Shown here in pieces: positions 45,713 to 54,949 of a DNA stretch of 64,000 nt. The notes below the pieces were generated by a model that searched no databases, was not told the origin of the DNA, and was given only the letters and a program-made list of their open reading frames with translations. Numbering within the stretch: the first letter of the stretch is position 1; each line of letters opens with the position of its first letter. Made by a program: the position numbers and the translations under genes. The DNA is taken from positions 62,001 through 126,000 of the forward strand of contig NZ_JAAVUX010000001.1 in the NCBI RefSeq assembly GCF_018449655.1. Reading direction: 5' to 3'. This stretch comes from Pseudomonas sp. dw_358 (lineage in GTDB: Bacteria > Pseudomonadota > Gammaproteobacteria > Pseudomonadales > Pseudomonadaceae).

Positions 45713-45730
45713 CTGTCATGCCGCTGTTGC
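45713..45730 (+). promoter_or_regulatory. Possible PHO box upstream of pit
   Basis: CTGTCAT-GCCG-CTGTTGC matches the PhoB consensus CTGTCAT-N4-CTGTCAT fully in the first half and at 4 of 7 positions in the second. A -10-like CATAAT is further down at 45781-45786, so the spacing does not fit one promoter well. Confidence 0.35.
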
Positions 45731-45819
45731 AAAAATGTAACGTACGACCGCCCAGGGCATCGTTACCCCGGGTTTTCTGGCATAATCGCGCCCCCTTATG
45801 ACCGGGTCAGAAAACCTTC

Positions 45820-47292
45820 ATGATCGATTTATTCAGCGGGCTGGATGCATGGGTGATTATCAGCCTGTGCCTGGCCTTGGCGTTTGTACTCGCCTTCGAG
45901 TTCATCAATGGCTTTCATGACACTGCCAACGCGGTGGCCACAGTCATTTACACCAAAGCCATGCCGCCGCACCTGGCTGTGTTCTTTTCCGGCGTGTTCA
46001 ACTTTCTCGGTGTGCTGCTGGGAGGGGTCGGCGTGGCTTATGCGATCGTGCACCTTCTGCCGGTCGAGCTGCTGATCAACGTCAACACGGGCCACGGCCT
46101 GGCCATGGTCTTTTCGTTGCTGGCAGCTGCCATTACCTGGAACCTGGGGACCTGGTATTTCGGCATTCCGGCCTCCAGCTCCCACACGCTGATCGGTTCG
46201 ATACTGGGTGTGGGCATGGCCAATGCCCTGCTCAACGGTATCCCGATGAAGGATGGCGTGAACTGGCAGAAGGCGATCGATATCGGTTCGTCACTGGTCT
46301 TTTCTCCCGTGGTCGGGTTTCTGGCAGCGGCAGCACTGCTACTGGCCTTGAAGCGCTGGCGCCCGCTGTCAAAAATGCACAAGACCCCGGATCAGCGGCG
46401 CAAGCTGGACGACAAGAAGCACCCGCCCTTCTGGAACCGCCTGGTACTGGTCATCTCGGCCATGGCCGTCAGCTTCGTACACGGCTCCAACGATGGCCAG
46501 AAGGGCATCGGCCTGATCATGCTGGTGCTGATCGGCATCGTGCCCAGCCAGTTCGTTCTGGACCTGGACAGTACCACCTATCAGATCGAGCGTACCCGCG
46601 ACGCCACCCTGCACCTGAGCCAGTTCTACCAGCGCAACAACGCGACGCTGGGCGAATTCCTGGCCCTGGGCAAATCCCTGCCGGGCGACCTGCCGGCCCA
46701 GTCCAGCTGCAACCCGAAGCAGACTGAGCCGACCATCGCTGCCTTGCTGCGCACCCTCGACGGCGTTTCCGACTACCACTCGGTGACCCCGGAAAAACGC
46801 ATCGAAGTGCGCCGCTACCTGCTGTGCCTGGATGACACCGCACGCAAGGTCGGCAAACTGCCACAGATGGATGCGAGGGAAAAAGCCGATCTGGAGAAGC
46901 TGCGCAAGGACCTGACCACCACCACTGAATATGCGCCGTTCTGGGTGATTCTCGCGGTGGCCCTGGCCCTGGGCCTGGGCACCATGGTCGGCTGGAAGCG
47001 TGTGGTACTGACCATTGGCGAGAAAATCGGCAAGCAGGGCATGACCTACGCCCAAGGCATGTCGGCGCAGATCGTCACGGCCGGTTCCATTGCCATGGCC
47101 AACGTCTTTGCCTTGCCGGTGTCGACCACGCACATCCTGTCCTCCGGCGTCGCCGGCACCATGGTTGCCAACAAGAGCGGTCTGCAGGGCGGCACCGTGC
47201 GTAACATCATGCTGGCCTGGGTACTGACCTTGCCGGTCTCGATGGGCCTGGCGGCGGGGTTGTTCTGGCTGGCGAGCAAAGTGCTGGCATAA
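45820..47292 (+). CDS. pit: Inorganic phosphate transporter, PiT family
   Basis: A 490-aa inner-membrane low-affinity phosphate (metal-phosphate):H+ symporter. The two inverted PiT signatures are present: GFHDTANAVATVIYT near residue 31 and HGSNDGQKGIGLI near 225. There are N- and C-terminal helical bundles of about five or six helices each, separated by a soluble loop of about 130 residues (260-385). The large central loop is usual for PitA-type bacterial proteins. Confidence 0.95.
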   Translation: MIDLFSGLDAWVIISLCLALAFVLAFEFINGFHDTANAVATVIYTKAMPPHLAVFFSGVFNFLGVLLGGVGVAYAIVHLLPVELLINVNTGHGLAMVFSLLAAAITWNLGTWYFGIPASSSHTLIGSILGVGMANALLNGIPMKDGVNWQKAIDIGSSLVFSPVVGFLAAAALLLALKRWRPLSKMHKTPDQRRKLDDKKHPPFWNRLVLVISAMAVSFVHGSNDGQKGIGLIMLVLIGIVPSQFVLDLDSTTYQIERTRDATLHLSQFYQRNNATLGEFLALGKSLPGDLPAQSSCNPKQTEPTIAALLRTLDGVSDYHSVTPEKRIEVRRYLLCLDDTARKVGKLPQMDAREKADLEKLRKDLTTTTEYAPFWVILAVALALGLGTMVGWKRVVLTIGEKIGKQGMTYAQGMSAQIVTAGSIAMANVFALPVSTTHILSSGVAGTMVANKSGLQGGTVRNIMLAWVLTLPVSMGLAAGLFWLASKVLA

Positions 47293-47339
47293 CTGCAGAG
47301 CATGACCCTCCCTGCAGGACACGGCGGTGACGCGCAGGT

Positions 47340-48821
47340 TTATCGCCTGCGCTTGCCCGTCAACGAGCCCAACAATCCCCGCACCAACTCCCGGCCCAAC
47401 TGATTGGCGGCCTGGCGCAGCCCGGACTTCAAGGCCTGCCCCGCCGCACCGCTGAAAAAATCTCCGGCCTTGTCGGCAAAGCTTTCCTCGGAGGCCTCCC
47501 TGGGCTGTTCCGGCAGGTCGGCCTTGCGCTGGGTGAGCATTTCGTACGCCGACTCGCGATCGATGGCCTGGTCATAGCGTCCCGCCAAGGGCGACTGGGC
47601 AATCAGTGCGCTGCGTTCACCAGCGGTCAACGGTCCGATTCGCGACTGTGGAGGTGCCACCGCGACGCGCTGCACCATCGCGGGCGTGCCGTTGCTGTGC
47701 AGCGTCCCCACCAGCGCTTCCCCCGTGCCCAACTCGATCAGCACCGACAATGTATCGAACTGCGGGTTGGGCCGAAAGCCATCGGCCACGGCCTTGAGCG
47801 AGCGCTGCTCCTTGGCGGTGAAAGCCCGCAGGCCATGCTGGATCCGCAGCCCCAGTTGCGCCAGTACCGCATCAGGCAAGTCACTGGGGGACTGGGTCAC
47901 AAAATACACGCCAACCCCTTTGGAGCGGATCAACCGGACCACCTGTTCCAGGCGGTCCTGCAACGCTTTCGGTGTGCCGGTAAACAACAGGTGCGCCTCA
48001 TCGAAGAACAGCGCCAGCAGAGGCTTGTCGGCATCGCCGCGCTCGGGCAACTGCTCGAACAACTCAGCCAGCAGCCACAACAGGAAGGTCGCATAGACCT
48101 TGGGCGCTTCATGGACCAGACGGCTGGCATCCAGCAGATGGATCACCCCACGGCCATCGGCAGCCGGTTGCAGCAGGTCCTGCAACTGTAACGCCGGCTC
48201 GCCGAACAAAGCCTCGGCACCCTGCTGCTCAAGCCCTGCCAGTCGTCGTTGCAGGGCCTGGGTGGAACCGGTGGTCAGCAAAGCGCTGTCTTCGCCCAAT
48301 ATCGCCGGGTTTTCCTTGAGGTGGTTGAGCAGTGCCTTGAGGTCCTTGAGATCGAGCAACAGCAGGCCTTCACGATCAGCCACCTTGAAGGCGGCATAGA
48401 GCGCGGCCTGCTGGCTGTCGGTCAATTCCAGCAAGCTGCCCAGCAATAACGGGCCCATCTCGCTGAGGGTCGTGCGCAGCGGGTGCCCGGACTGCCCGTG
48501 CACGTCCCACAGGCGTATGGGGCAAGCCTGAGGTCGATGATCGAGCCACGGGATGCTGGCAATTCTTTCGGCGATAGCCCCCGTGGGCTCTCCCGCCGCG
48601 CCCAGACCACACAGATCACCCTTGATGTCCGCCGCGAACACCGCCACGCCCGCCTCACTGAATGCTTCGGCCAGACGCTGCAAGGTCACGGTCTTGCCGG
48701 TGCCCGTGGCGCCGGCGATCAAACCGTGCCGGTTGCCAAGGCGCAACTCCTGACCCAGGGGTTGTCCGTCAGTGCTCGCCCCGACAATCAGGCGCGATGG
48801 TTGCTGTTTGATATCAGACAT
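47340..48821 (-). CDS. HerA-like ATPase, DUF853 family
   Basis: A 493-aa P-loop ATPase of the FtsK/HerA superfamily (E. coli YjgR type). Walker A is GATGTGKT at 37-44, and Walker B is [11 protein letters not shown] near 270. The sensor-like segment [13 protein letters not shown] and [15 protein letters not shown] follow. The C-terminal tail is typical of DUF853 ([23 protein letters not shown]). The function is unknown. No nurA-type nuclease is adjacent, so a HerA-NurA DNA-end-processing role is not supported here. Confidence 0.88.
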   Translation of the reverse strand: MSDIKQQPSRLIVGASTDGQPLGQELRLGNRHGLIAGATGTGKTVTLQRLAEAFSEAGVAVFAADIKGDLCGLGAAGEPTGAIAERIASIPWLDHRPQACPIRLWDVHGQSGHPLRTTLSEMGPLLLGSLLELTDSQQAALYAAFKVADREGLLLLDLKDLKALLNHLKENPAILGEDSALLTTGSTQALQRRLAGLEQQGAEALFGEPALQLQDLLQPAADGRGVIHLLDASRLVHEAPKVYATFLLWLLAELFEQLPERGDADKPLLALFFDEAHLLFTGTPKALQDRLEQVVRLIRSKGVGVYFVTQSPSDLPDAVLAQLGLRIQHGLRAFTAKEQRSLKAVADGFRPNPQFDTLSVLIELGTGEALVGTLHSNGTPAMVQRVAVAPPQSRIGPLTAGERSALIAQSPLAGRYDQAIDRESAYEMLTQRKADLPEQPREASEESFADKAGDFFSGAAGQALKSGLRQAANQLGRELVRGLLGSLTGKRRR

Positions 48822-48836
48822 TTATCTCTCCAGCAC

Positions 48837-48864
48837 TTGAGATTTTTCCCTGCCCGCCGATAGC
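48837..48864 (+). promoter_or_regulatory. Probable FliA (sigma-28) promoter of the pctA-like gene
   Basis: TTGAGATT (48837-48844) is followed by 11 nt and GCCGATAG (48856-48863). The consensus is TAAAGTTT-N11-GCCGATAA, so 5 of 8 and 7 of 8 positions match, with ideal spacing, 110 bp upstream of the chemoreceptor start. Confidence 0.7.
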
Positions 48865-48973
48865 ACTGGTCAGAAAACCCAGAACAACAAGAAAACCGAT
48901 CGAACGACCTCCCAGGGAAGAAAGGACTTTTCAGCTCGTTTTCGCAATTGCCTTAAACCTCCGGACCTCGCAC

Positions 48974-50863
48974 ATGAACAAAACCCTGCGCTTCAGTCAC
49001 AAGATTCTCATCGCCGCTGCCTTGATTGTGGCCGTGGCTTTCGCACTGTTCACCAGCTACAACGATTACCTCCAGCGTAATGCCATCCGCCAGGATCTGG
49101 AGAACTATCTGCATGAAATGGGCACCACCACCGCCAACAATATCAGCAGTTGGTTCGATGGCCGGATACTGTTGGTGCAAAACCTGGCGCAGAACATCGG
49201 CTTGAACCCGGAGCCGTCCAATGTCGCCCAATTGCTGGAACAGAAAGCGCTGACATCCAGCTTCCTTTATACCTACCTGGGCACTGCCGAAGGCGGGTTC
49301 ACCATGCGCCCCAGCGAGCAGATGCCGGCCGGCTACGATGCCCGCACGCGCCCATGGTATCAGGCAGCCAGAGCGACCTCGGGGCCCGCGCTGACCGAAC
49401 CCTATGTGGACGCAGCGTCCGGCAAGTTGATTATCACCGTGGTATCGGCTGCCGACAAAGCGGGCCAGGCCCTGGGTGTGGTGGGGGGCGACTTGTCGCT
49501 GGAGCGCGTGGTGCAGATCATCAACTCCCTGGACTTCGGTGGCATGGGCTATGCGTTCCTGGTCAGCGCCGACGGCAAGGTGCTGGTGCATCCTGATGGC
49601 AAACTGGTGATGAAGACCCTTGCTGACCTTTACCCCCACGATACGCCTCGCCTGGACAGCAGCCTCAGTGAAGTGGAAACGGACGGCAAGACCCGACTGG
49701 TGACTTTCGCCCAGATCAAGGGCCTGCCCTCGGTGAACTGGTACGTCGGCATCTCGGTAGATAAGGACAAAGCCTATGCGATGCTCAGCGAATTCCGGAA
49801 GTCGGCAATCATCGCTACCGTTGTCGCGGTGATCTTCATCATTGCGCTGCTGGGCATGTTGATCCGTGTGCTGATCCAACCCCTGCAGACCATGACCCGA
49901 GCCATGGAAAACATCGCCGAAGGAGAAGGCGACCTGACGCGCCGGCTGACCATTCACAGCCAGGACGAGTTCGGCGTACTGGGCACCGCATTCAACCGCT
50001 TCGTCGAGCGGATCCATGGGTCGATCCGAGAGGTAGCCTCGGCCACCGAGCGGGTCAACGAAGTGGCCTTGCGGGTGGTGAGCGCCTCCAATTCGTCGAT
50101 GATCAACTCCGACGAACAGGCCAACCGCACCAACAGTGTCGCAGCCGCCATCAACGAATTGGGCGCGGCCGCCCAGGAAATTGCCCACAATGCGGCGCTG
50201 GCCTCGCAACAGGCCAGCGACGCACGACAGCTGGCCGAGGAGGGCCAGCAGGTGGTGGATCAGAGCATCCAGGCCATGAATCGCCTGTCGGACCTGATCA
50301 GCACGTCCAGCGGGCATATCGAGACACTGAACAGCAAAACGGTGAACATCGGCCAGATCCTCGAGGTGATCACCAGCATTTCCCAGCAAACCAACCTGCT
50401 GGCACTCAACGCCGCCATCGAAGCGGCCCGTGCCGGTGAAGCCGGTCGCGGCTTTGCGGTGGTGGCGGACGAAGTGCGCAACCTCGCCCACCGCACTCAG
50501 GAATCGGCCCAACAGGTGCAGGGCATGATCGAAGAATTGCAGGTCGGCGCGCGCGCCTCGGTGAGCACCATGGGTGAAAGCCAACGGCACAGTCAGGACA
50601 GCATGGGCATTGCCAATCAGGCCGGCGAACGCTTGAGCAGCGTGACCCAGCGCATTGGCGAGATCGACGGCATGAACCAGTCGGTGGCCACCGCCACCGA
50701 GGAACAGACCGCCGTGGTCGATGCCATCAACATGGACATCAGCGAGATCAATACACTGAACCAGGAAGGCATGGAAAACCTGCAGTCAACCCTGCGGGCC
50801 TGTGCCGACCTGGAGCAGCAAGCGACCCGGCTGAAGCAGTTGGTGGGGAGTTTCCGGATCTGA
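48974..50863 (+). CDS. Amino-acid chemoreceptor, PctA/PctB/PctC type
   Basis: A 629-aa chemoreceptor, the same length as P. aeruginosa PctA. It has a membrane helix at about 10-28, a periplasmic dCache domain, a second helix near 277-300, HAMP, and the signalling tip [22 protein letters not shown]. The dCache amino-acid-binding motif is complete and in the same numbering as PctA: Y121, R126, W128 and Y129 in [10 protein letters not shown]144 and D146 in EPYVD, and D173 in GGD. It should therefore mediate attraction to L-amino acids. Specificity (broad like PctA, or narrow) cannot be read. A sigma-28 promoter precedes it. Its 3' end is overlapped by a small antisense gene. Confidence 0.93.
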   Translation: MNKTLRFSHKILIAAALIVAVAFALFTSYNDYLQRNAIRQDLENYLHEMGTTTANNISSWFDGRILLVQNLAQNIGLNPEPSNVAQLLEQKALTSSFLYTYLGTAEGGFTMRPSEQMPAGYDARTRPWYQAARATSGPALTEPYVDAASGKLIITVVSAADKAGQALGVVGGDLSLERVVQIINSLDFGGMGYAFLVSADGKVLVHPDGKLVMKTLADLYPHDTPRLDSSLSEVETDGKTRLVTFAQIKGLPSVNWYVGISVDKDKAYAMLSEFRKSAIIATVVAVIFIIALLGMLIRVLIQPLQTMTRAMENIAEGEGDLTRRLTIHSQDEFGVLGTAFNRFVERIHGSIREVASATERVNEVALRVVSASNSSMINSDEQANRTNSVAAAINELGAAAQEIAHNAALASQQASDARQLAEEGQQVVDQSIQAMNRLSDLISTSSGHIETLNSKTVNIGQILEVITSISQQTNLLALNAAIEAARAGEAGRGFAVVADEVRNLAHRTQESAQQVQGMIEELQVGARASVSTMGESQRHSQDSMGIANQAGERLSSVTQRIGEIDGMNQSVATATEEQTAVVDAINMDISEINTLNQEGMENLQSTLRACADLEQQATRLKQLVGSFRI

Positions 50864-51043
50864 TGCTTCCCCCTCTGTGGCAGAGGACTCATCCTGCGGA
50901 TGCAACTCTTGCCACAGCTCGGCGGCACCGGGGAACTCGGTGCCGTCTTCTTCATCCATGGCCTCAGGGTCATAGCGACTGAGGCAACCCTCCCCCAGAG
51001 TGGGCGGCGGCCTGGAAGTCGCCTTGTCCAGCGGATCGCTCAT
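50786..51043 (-). CDS. Small acidic protein downstream of purU
   Basis: An 85-aa protein starting [19 protein letters not shown], with GAGGAGG about 9 nt upstream, 19 bp after purU. The N-terminal 50 residues (including [26 protein letters not shown]) look like a conserved Pseudomonas small protein. No function is known to me. The last 78 bp lie antisense to the 3' end of the chemoreceptor gene, so the C-terminal 25 residues are composition-constrained and may be dispensable. Confidence 0.6.
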   Translation of the reverse strand: MSDPLDKATSRPPPTLGEGCLSRYDPEAMDEEDGTEFPGAAELWQELHPQDESSATEGEASDPETPHQLLQPGRLLLQVGTGPQG

Positions 51044-51062
51044 CGCTCGCCCTCCTCGGCCG

Positions 51063-51911
51063 TCAGAACACCACAGTCTTGTTACCGTGCACCAGAACGC
51101 GGTCTTCCAAGTGATAGCGCAAGCCACGGGCCAGTACCATCTTCTCGACGTCACGGCCGAAACGCACCATATCTTCGATGCTGTCTCTGTGGGTCACACG
51201 CACCACGTCCTGTTCGATGATAGGCCCGGCATCCAACTCTTCGGTGACGTAGTGACAGGTGGCACCAATAAGCTTTACGCCGCGCATGGAAGCCTGATGG
51301 TAGGGCTTGGCGCCGACAAAAGAGGGCAGGAAGCTGTGGTGAATGTTGATGACCTTCTGCGCATAGGCCTGGCACAGTTGCGGCGGCAAGATCTGCATGT
51401 AGCGCGCGAGCACCACCACGTCGGCCTGATGCTCGGCGACCAGGCGCGACACTTCGGAAAACGCCGGTTGCTTGTCGGCGGGGTCCACGGGCACGTGATA
51501 AAAAGGGATGCCATGCCACTCGACCATGCTGCGCAGGTCATTGTGGTTGGAAATCACGCACGGGATGTCACAGTCCAGCTCATCGCTGTGCCAACGGTGC
51601 AGCAGGTCGGCCAGGCAGTGGGACTCGCGGCTGGCCATCAATACCACGCGCTTTTTCAGGTCGGTGTCGGTGATGCGCCAGACCATGGCGAACTCGTCGG
51701 CGATCGGCGCAAAGGCCTCGCGCAAGGCCTCGATGCCAAACGGTAGCGAGTCGGCGCGTATTTCATGGCGCATGAAGAACCAGCCGCTCTGATCATCGGA
51801 GTGATGACTGGCCTCGGTGATCCAGCCGTTATGAGATGCCAGGAAATGGCTGACCTTGGCAACGATGCCAACGCGGTCCGGGCAGGCAATCACCAGCCGA
51901 AAAGTGCGCAT
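51063..51911 (-). CDS. purU: Formyltetrahydrofolate deformylase
   Basis: A 282-aa enzyme that hydrolyses 10-formyl-THF to formate and THF, balancing one-carbon pools and feeding PurT. The N-terminal ACT domain is FRLVIACPDRVGIVAKVSHFL. The C-terminal formyltransferase-like domain has the catalytic NIHHSFLPSFVGAKPYHQA segment (about 205-223) and the TEELDAGPIIEQ motif (Asp). The ATG at 51911 has GGAG 9 nt upstream. Confidence 0.96.
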   Translation of the reverse strand: MRTFRLVIACPDRVGIVAKVSHFLASHNGWITEASHHSDDQSGWFFMRHEIRADSLPFGIEALREAFAPIADEFAMVWRITDTDLKKRVVLMASRESHCLADLLHRWHSDELDCDIPCVISNHNDLRSMVEWHGIPFYHVPVDPADKQPAFSEVSRLVAEHQADVVVLARYMQILPPQLCQAYAQKVINIHHSFLPSFVGAKPYHQASMRGVKLIGATCHYVTEELDAGPIIEQDVVRVTHRDSIEDMVRFGRDVEKMVLARGLRYHLEDRVLVHGNKTVVF

Positions 51912-52074
51912 GAGGGAAAACTCCAATACTTCATAAAGGCGGCTATTCTAGCGAGTGTCGCTGCACTCTGCACGGCGCTGTGCAGCCCCGCGGGCCAGGG
52001 CAACGAGCCCATTGAACAGCGCGGCGACCGCCACCGGCATATATCCAGCGAAACACATTCACGGCGGCCACATT

Positions 52075-52130
52075 GAAATAAAAAATATAACTTAATTTTA
52101 CGACATGGTTTTTTTAATGTTTACTTGAAC
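52075..52130. promoter_or_regulatory. AT-rich tract upstream of mvaT
   Basis: About 55 bp with long A and T runs (for example AAATAAAAAATATAAC and GGTTTTTTTAATG) stand out in an otherwise GC-rich window. They lie 60-115 bp before mvaT. MvaT-family proteins bind AT-rich DNA and repress their own genes, so this is a likely autoregulatory and promoter region. Confidence 0.55.
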
Positions 52131-52190
52131 AACGGGTATGCCTATTATTGGCCCCACTGTTCCCGACGCTTTACAACCAAGGTAGTCCCC

Positions 52191-52571
52191 ATGTCTCTGA
52201 TCAACGAATATCGCGCTACAGAAGAAGCCATCAAAGAACTGCAGGCGCGTCTGAAAAACCTGTCACAAGACGACAAACTGCAAACCGAACTGGAATTTGA
52301 AGGCAAGCTGCGGACCTTGATGGGCGAATACCAGAAGTCGCTGCGTGACATCATTTCGCTGCTCGACCCGGAAGCCAAAAGCAGCAAGCTGCCACGTGGC
52401 GGTGCTGTCAAAGTCCCGGGCACCAAGCGCGCGCGCAAAGTGAAACAGTACAAAAACCCGCACAATGGCGAAATCATCGAAACCAAAGGCGGCAACCACA
52501 AGACCCTGAAAGAATGGAAAGCCAAGTGGGGCGGCGACGTGGTTGAAAGCTGGGCCACCCTGCTGGGCTGA
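52191..52571 (+). CDS. mvaT: MvaT/MvaV, H-NS-family xenogeneic silencer
   Basis: A 126-aa nucleoid protein that oligomerises and silences AT-rich genes. The N-terminal coiled-coil dimerisation region starts MSLINEYRATEEAIKELQ. The C-terminal DNA-binding domain has KRARKVKQYKNPHNGEIIETKGG (about 86-108), including the AT-pincer RGN-like loop, and ends KEWKAKWGG...SWATLLG. It is close to P. aeruginosa MvaT (124 aa). A strong terminator follows. Confidence 0.97.
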   Translation: MSLINEYRATEEAIKELQARLKNLSQDDKLQTELEFEGKLRTLMGEYQKSLRDIISLLDPEAKSSKLPRGGAVKVPGTKRARKVKQYKNPHNGEIIETKGGNHKTLKEWKAKWGGDVVESWATLLG

Positions 52572-52616
52572 TTGGCCGCCGGTGACCGTTGCTTGTTTGT
52601 TCAAGAACGGATACAT

Positions 52617-52646
52617 AAAAACGCCCACACTCTGGGCGTTTTTTAT
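52617..52646. terminator. Terminator between mvaT and sbcB
   Basis: AACGCCC (52620-52626) pairs with GGGCGTT (52634-52640) around ACACTCT. A residues precede it and TTTTATTT follows, so it can serve both convergent genes. Confidence 0.9.
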
Positions 52647-52657
52647 TTCAGAAAGTT

Positions 52658-54097
52658 TCAGGGACAAGTCACTTTCAACCGCAACGACAGCGCCTGGACA
52701 TAAGCATCCCATTCAGACAGCACCGCCAACTGCTGCGAGTTCGCAATCTGCCGTGCCTGAGCCAGCGCCTCGGTGAAACCCCCGACCGTATTGGGCGCGC
52801 CCTGGGCCGGATCACTCAGGCGCCTTTGGCAAAACAGCGCCCAGCGCTCTTTTTCGGACACCGTCAGGGTGTCAGGGAAGTTACGCGCACGGTAGCGAAA
52901 CAATAATTCCGGCAAACGCGCATCATCGAACATCCAGCGCGACCCGGCCAAGTCCGCCGGTTCCGCCAGCCTGACCTGTTCGCAGAGGCGCCGATCACGG
53001 TCACCCATAAAACCGTCGTATAACTGTTGTTCCGGGTCCATGACCTCGGCAAAAACATCATGACCATACACGGTCGCCAACGTGTCCCGCCATTCACTAC
53101 TGCGTTCGCGCAGTTGCTCGGCGCGCGCCAGACACAGTGCCAAGTCAATACCGAGCCGCTGTTGATCGGTTTCACGCAATACCTTGAGCGGCGCCACCAC
53201 CGGACAGCGATTCACGTGAATCAACTTCAACGGCACCGGCAACTGCCCGGCCATCAATGTATCCCGACGCTGGTATAACCCGTCGCGCAGCACCTCGGCA
53301 TCGTCGAGCCACAAGCGTGACGGATCAACATGCAGATCGCAGACAATCAGTGCATTGCGATTGCGCGGATGCCAGGCCAATGGCAAGACCACGCTCAAAT
53401 AATGACGTGCGGCGGAAAAGCGCCCGGAAACATGCACCATGGGTTGTAGCAGGCGCACCTGCTCCAAGACAGTCTGCTTGGCGCGCAATTGATAGAGCCA
53501 GTCATATAGGCGGGGTTGTTTTTCCTTGATCAATCGCGCCAGGCCAATAGTGGCGCGTACATCCGAGAGTGCATCGTGAGCCTGGCCATGGTCGATGCCA
53601 TTGGCGGCAGTCAACAATTCCAGACGCAGGCTGACCTTGCCATCGACCTCGGGCCACTGGATGCCTTCGGGGCGCAACGCGTAGGCCGCCCGCGCCACAT
53701 CGATCAGGTCCCAACGGCTGTTGCCCCCTTGCCATTCCCGGGCATACGGGTCGAAAAAGTTGCGATAGAAACTGTAGCGAGTGACTTCATCGTCGAAGCG
53801 CAGGGTGTTGTAGCCCGCACCGCAGGTGCCGGGGGCGCTTAACTGGGCGTGCACGCGGGTCATGAAATCGGCCTCGCTCAAGCCTTTTTCAGCCAGCGTA
53901 CCGGGGGTGATTCCGGTGATCATGCACGCCATGGGGTGAGGCAGGATATCGTCACTGGGCTGGCAATAGAGATTGACCGGGGCACCGATCTCGTTGAGGT
54001 CGGCGTCGGTGCGAATCCCCGCCACCTGCAGCGCCCGGTCGTTACGCGGGTTGATGCCGGTGGTTTCGTAGTCGTACCAGAAAATGCTCGAAGTCAC
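52658..54097 (-). CDS. sbcB: Exodeoxyribonuclease I
   Basis: A 479-aa 3'-5' single-strand DNA exonuclease of the DEDDh type, acting in recombination and mismatch repair. The motifs are D9 and E11 in FWYDYETTG, Asp in GYNTLRFDDE, and the HDALSDVRATIGLA motif (His and Asp). The SH3-like and C-terminal helical regions follow to the normal length. The GTG at 54097 (MTSSIFWYDYE) has AGGA 7 nt upstream and gives the usual N terminus; a TTG 27 nt earlier is less likely. Confidence 0.96.
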   Translation of the reverse strand: MTSSIFWYDYETTGINPRNDRALQVAGIRTDADLNEIGAPVNLYCQPSDDILPHPMACMITGITPGTLAEKGLSEADFMTRVHAQLSAPGTCGAGYNTLRFDDEVTRYSFYRNFFDPYAREWQGGNSRWDLIDVARAAYALRPEGIQWPEVDGKVSLRLELLTAANGIDHGQAHDALSDVRATIGLARLIKEKQPRLYDWLYQLRAKQTVLEQVRLLQPMVHVSGRFSAARHYLSVVLPLAWHPRNRNALIVCDLHVDPSRLWLDDAEVLRDGLYQRRDTLMAGQLPVPLKLIHVNRCPVVAPLKVLRETDQQRLGIDLALCLARAEQLRERSSEWRDTLATVYGHDVFAEVMDPEQQLYDGFMGDRDRRLCEQVRLAEPADLAGSRWMFDDARLPELLFRYRARNFPDTLTVSEKERWALFCQRRLSDPAQGAPNTVGGFTEALAQARQIANSQQLAVLSEWDAYVQALSLRLKVTCP

Positions 54098-54223
54098 GGG
54101 CGGGTCCTGTTTGAAGTTGAGCAAAGTCTAGGGTGTGCGGGTATCGAGAGCCAGCAGCAGTTGCGCCATCGCCTGCGGCTGGCTAGCATCACCCTTTGCC
54201 GTTATCGATCGGGCGCGTCACTG

Positions 54224-54949
54224 ATGCCATTTGCTACAGCCTACGCACGGAATGCAGCGCTGCCTGATCCTGTGGACACCCGCCTGATTCTGGAGACGCC
54301 GGAAGGCATCGAACTGGTGCTGCGCCCGGCCGGCGTGGTGACCCGTGCGCTGGCCTTCGCCATCGATCTGGTGTTGCGCGGGATTTTGCTGGCCGGGTTG
54401 ATGCTGGCGCTTGGCAAGATGGGCTACGTCGGCTTCGGTCTCGGTGCCTTGTTGGTGTTCGTGATCAACTGGTGGTACATGGTGCTTTTCGAGGTGCTGC
54501 ATCAGGGTCGCAGCCCGGGCAAGCAGCTCATGGGCCTGTGCGTCGTTCACGACGACGCCACGCCGATCGGCTGGACGGCCTCGCTGATCCGCAACCTGTT
54601 ACGCGCACTGGACGCGCTCCCGCTGGCCTATGGCGTGGGAGCCTTCTGCAGCCTGCACCATCGACACTTCAAGCGCCTGGGCGATCTCGCCGCCGGCACC
54701 CTGGTGATCCACCGTGACTCGCTCCCCACGCCGGTCGAGATGCCGCCCGTAACGCCCCGCTCCGCCCCCTGGGCTCTGCAGGTGACCGAACAGCAGGCGA
54801 TCATCGCCCTCGCCGAGCGTCATCGCCAGCTCCCGACCCATCGAAGCCGCGAGCTGGCAGCACTCCTCGCAGCCCCCTTGCACGTGCCCGCCGACGAGGC
54901 ACTGACCGCCCTTCACGGGATCGCCCGACACCTGCGGGATGCCCCATGA
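54224..54949 (+). CDS. RDD family membrane protein
   Basis: A 241-aa membrane protein with the RDD domain. It has the Arg-Asp pair in TRALAFAIDLVLRG, then two or three helices, then QGRSPGKQLMGLCVVHDD and RNLLRALDALPLAYGVG, and a final LGDLAAGTLVIHRD (about 155-168). The C-terminal 75 residues are soluble. RDD proteins are proposed transporters or membrane scaffolds, and the function here is unknown. It opens the six-gene operon and overlaps the SpoIIM gene by ATGA. Confidence 0.88.
   Translation: MPFATAYARNAALPDPVDTRLILETPEGIELVLRPAGVVTRALAFAIDLVLRGILLAGLMLALGKMGYVGFGLGALLVFVINWWYMVLFEVLHQGRSPGKQLMGLCVVHDDATPIGWTASLIRNLLRALDALPLAYGVGAFCSLHHRHFKRLGDLAAGTLVIHRDSLPTPVEMPPVTPRSAPWALQVTEQQAIIALAERHRQLPTHRSRELAALLAAPLHVPADEALTALHGIARHLRDAP

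Noticed and set aside
47340..48821. HerA-NurA type DNA-repair or defence pair
   Set aside because: The ATPase is HerA-like, but no nuclease or other partner is adjacent, and it resembles the house-keeping DUF853 (YjgR) proteins.
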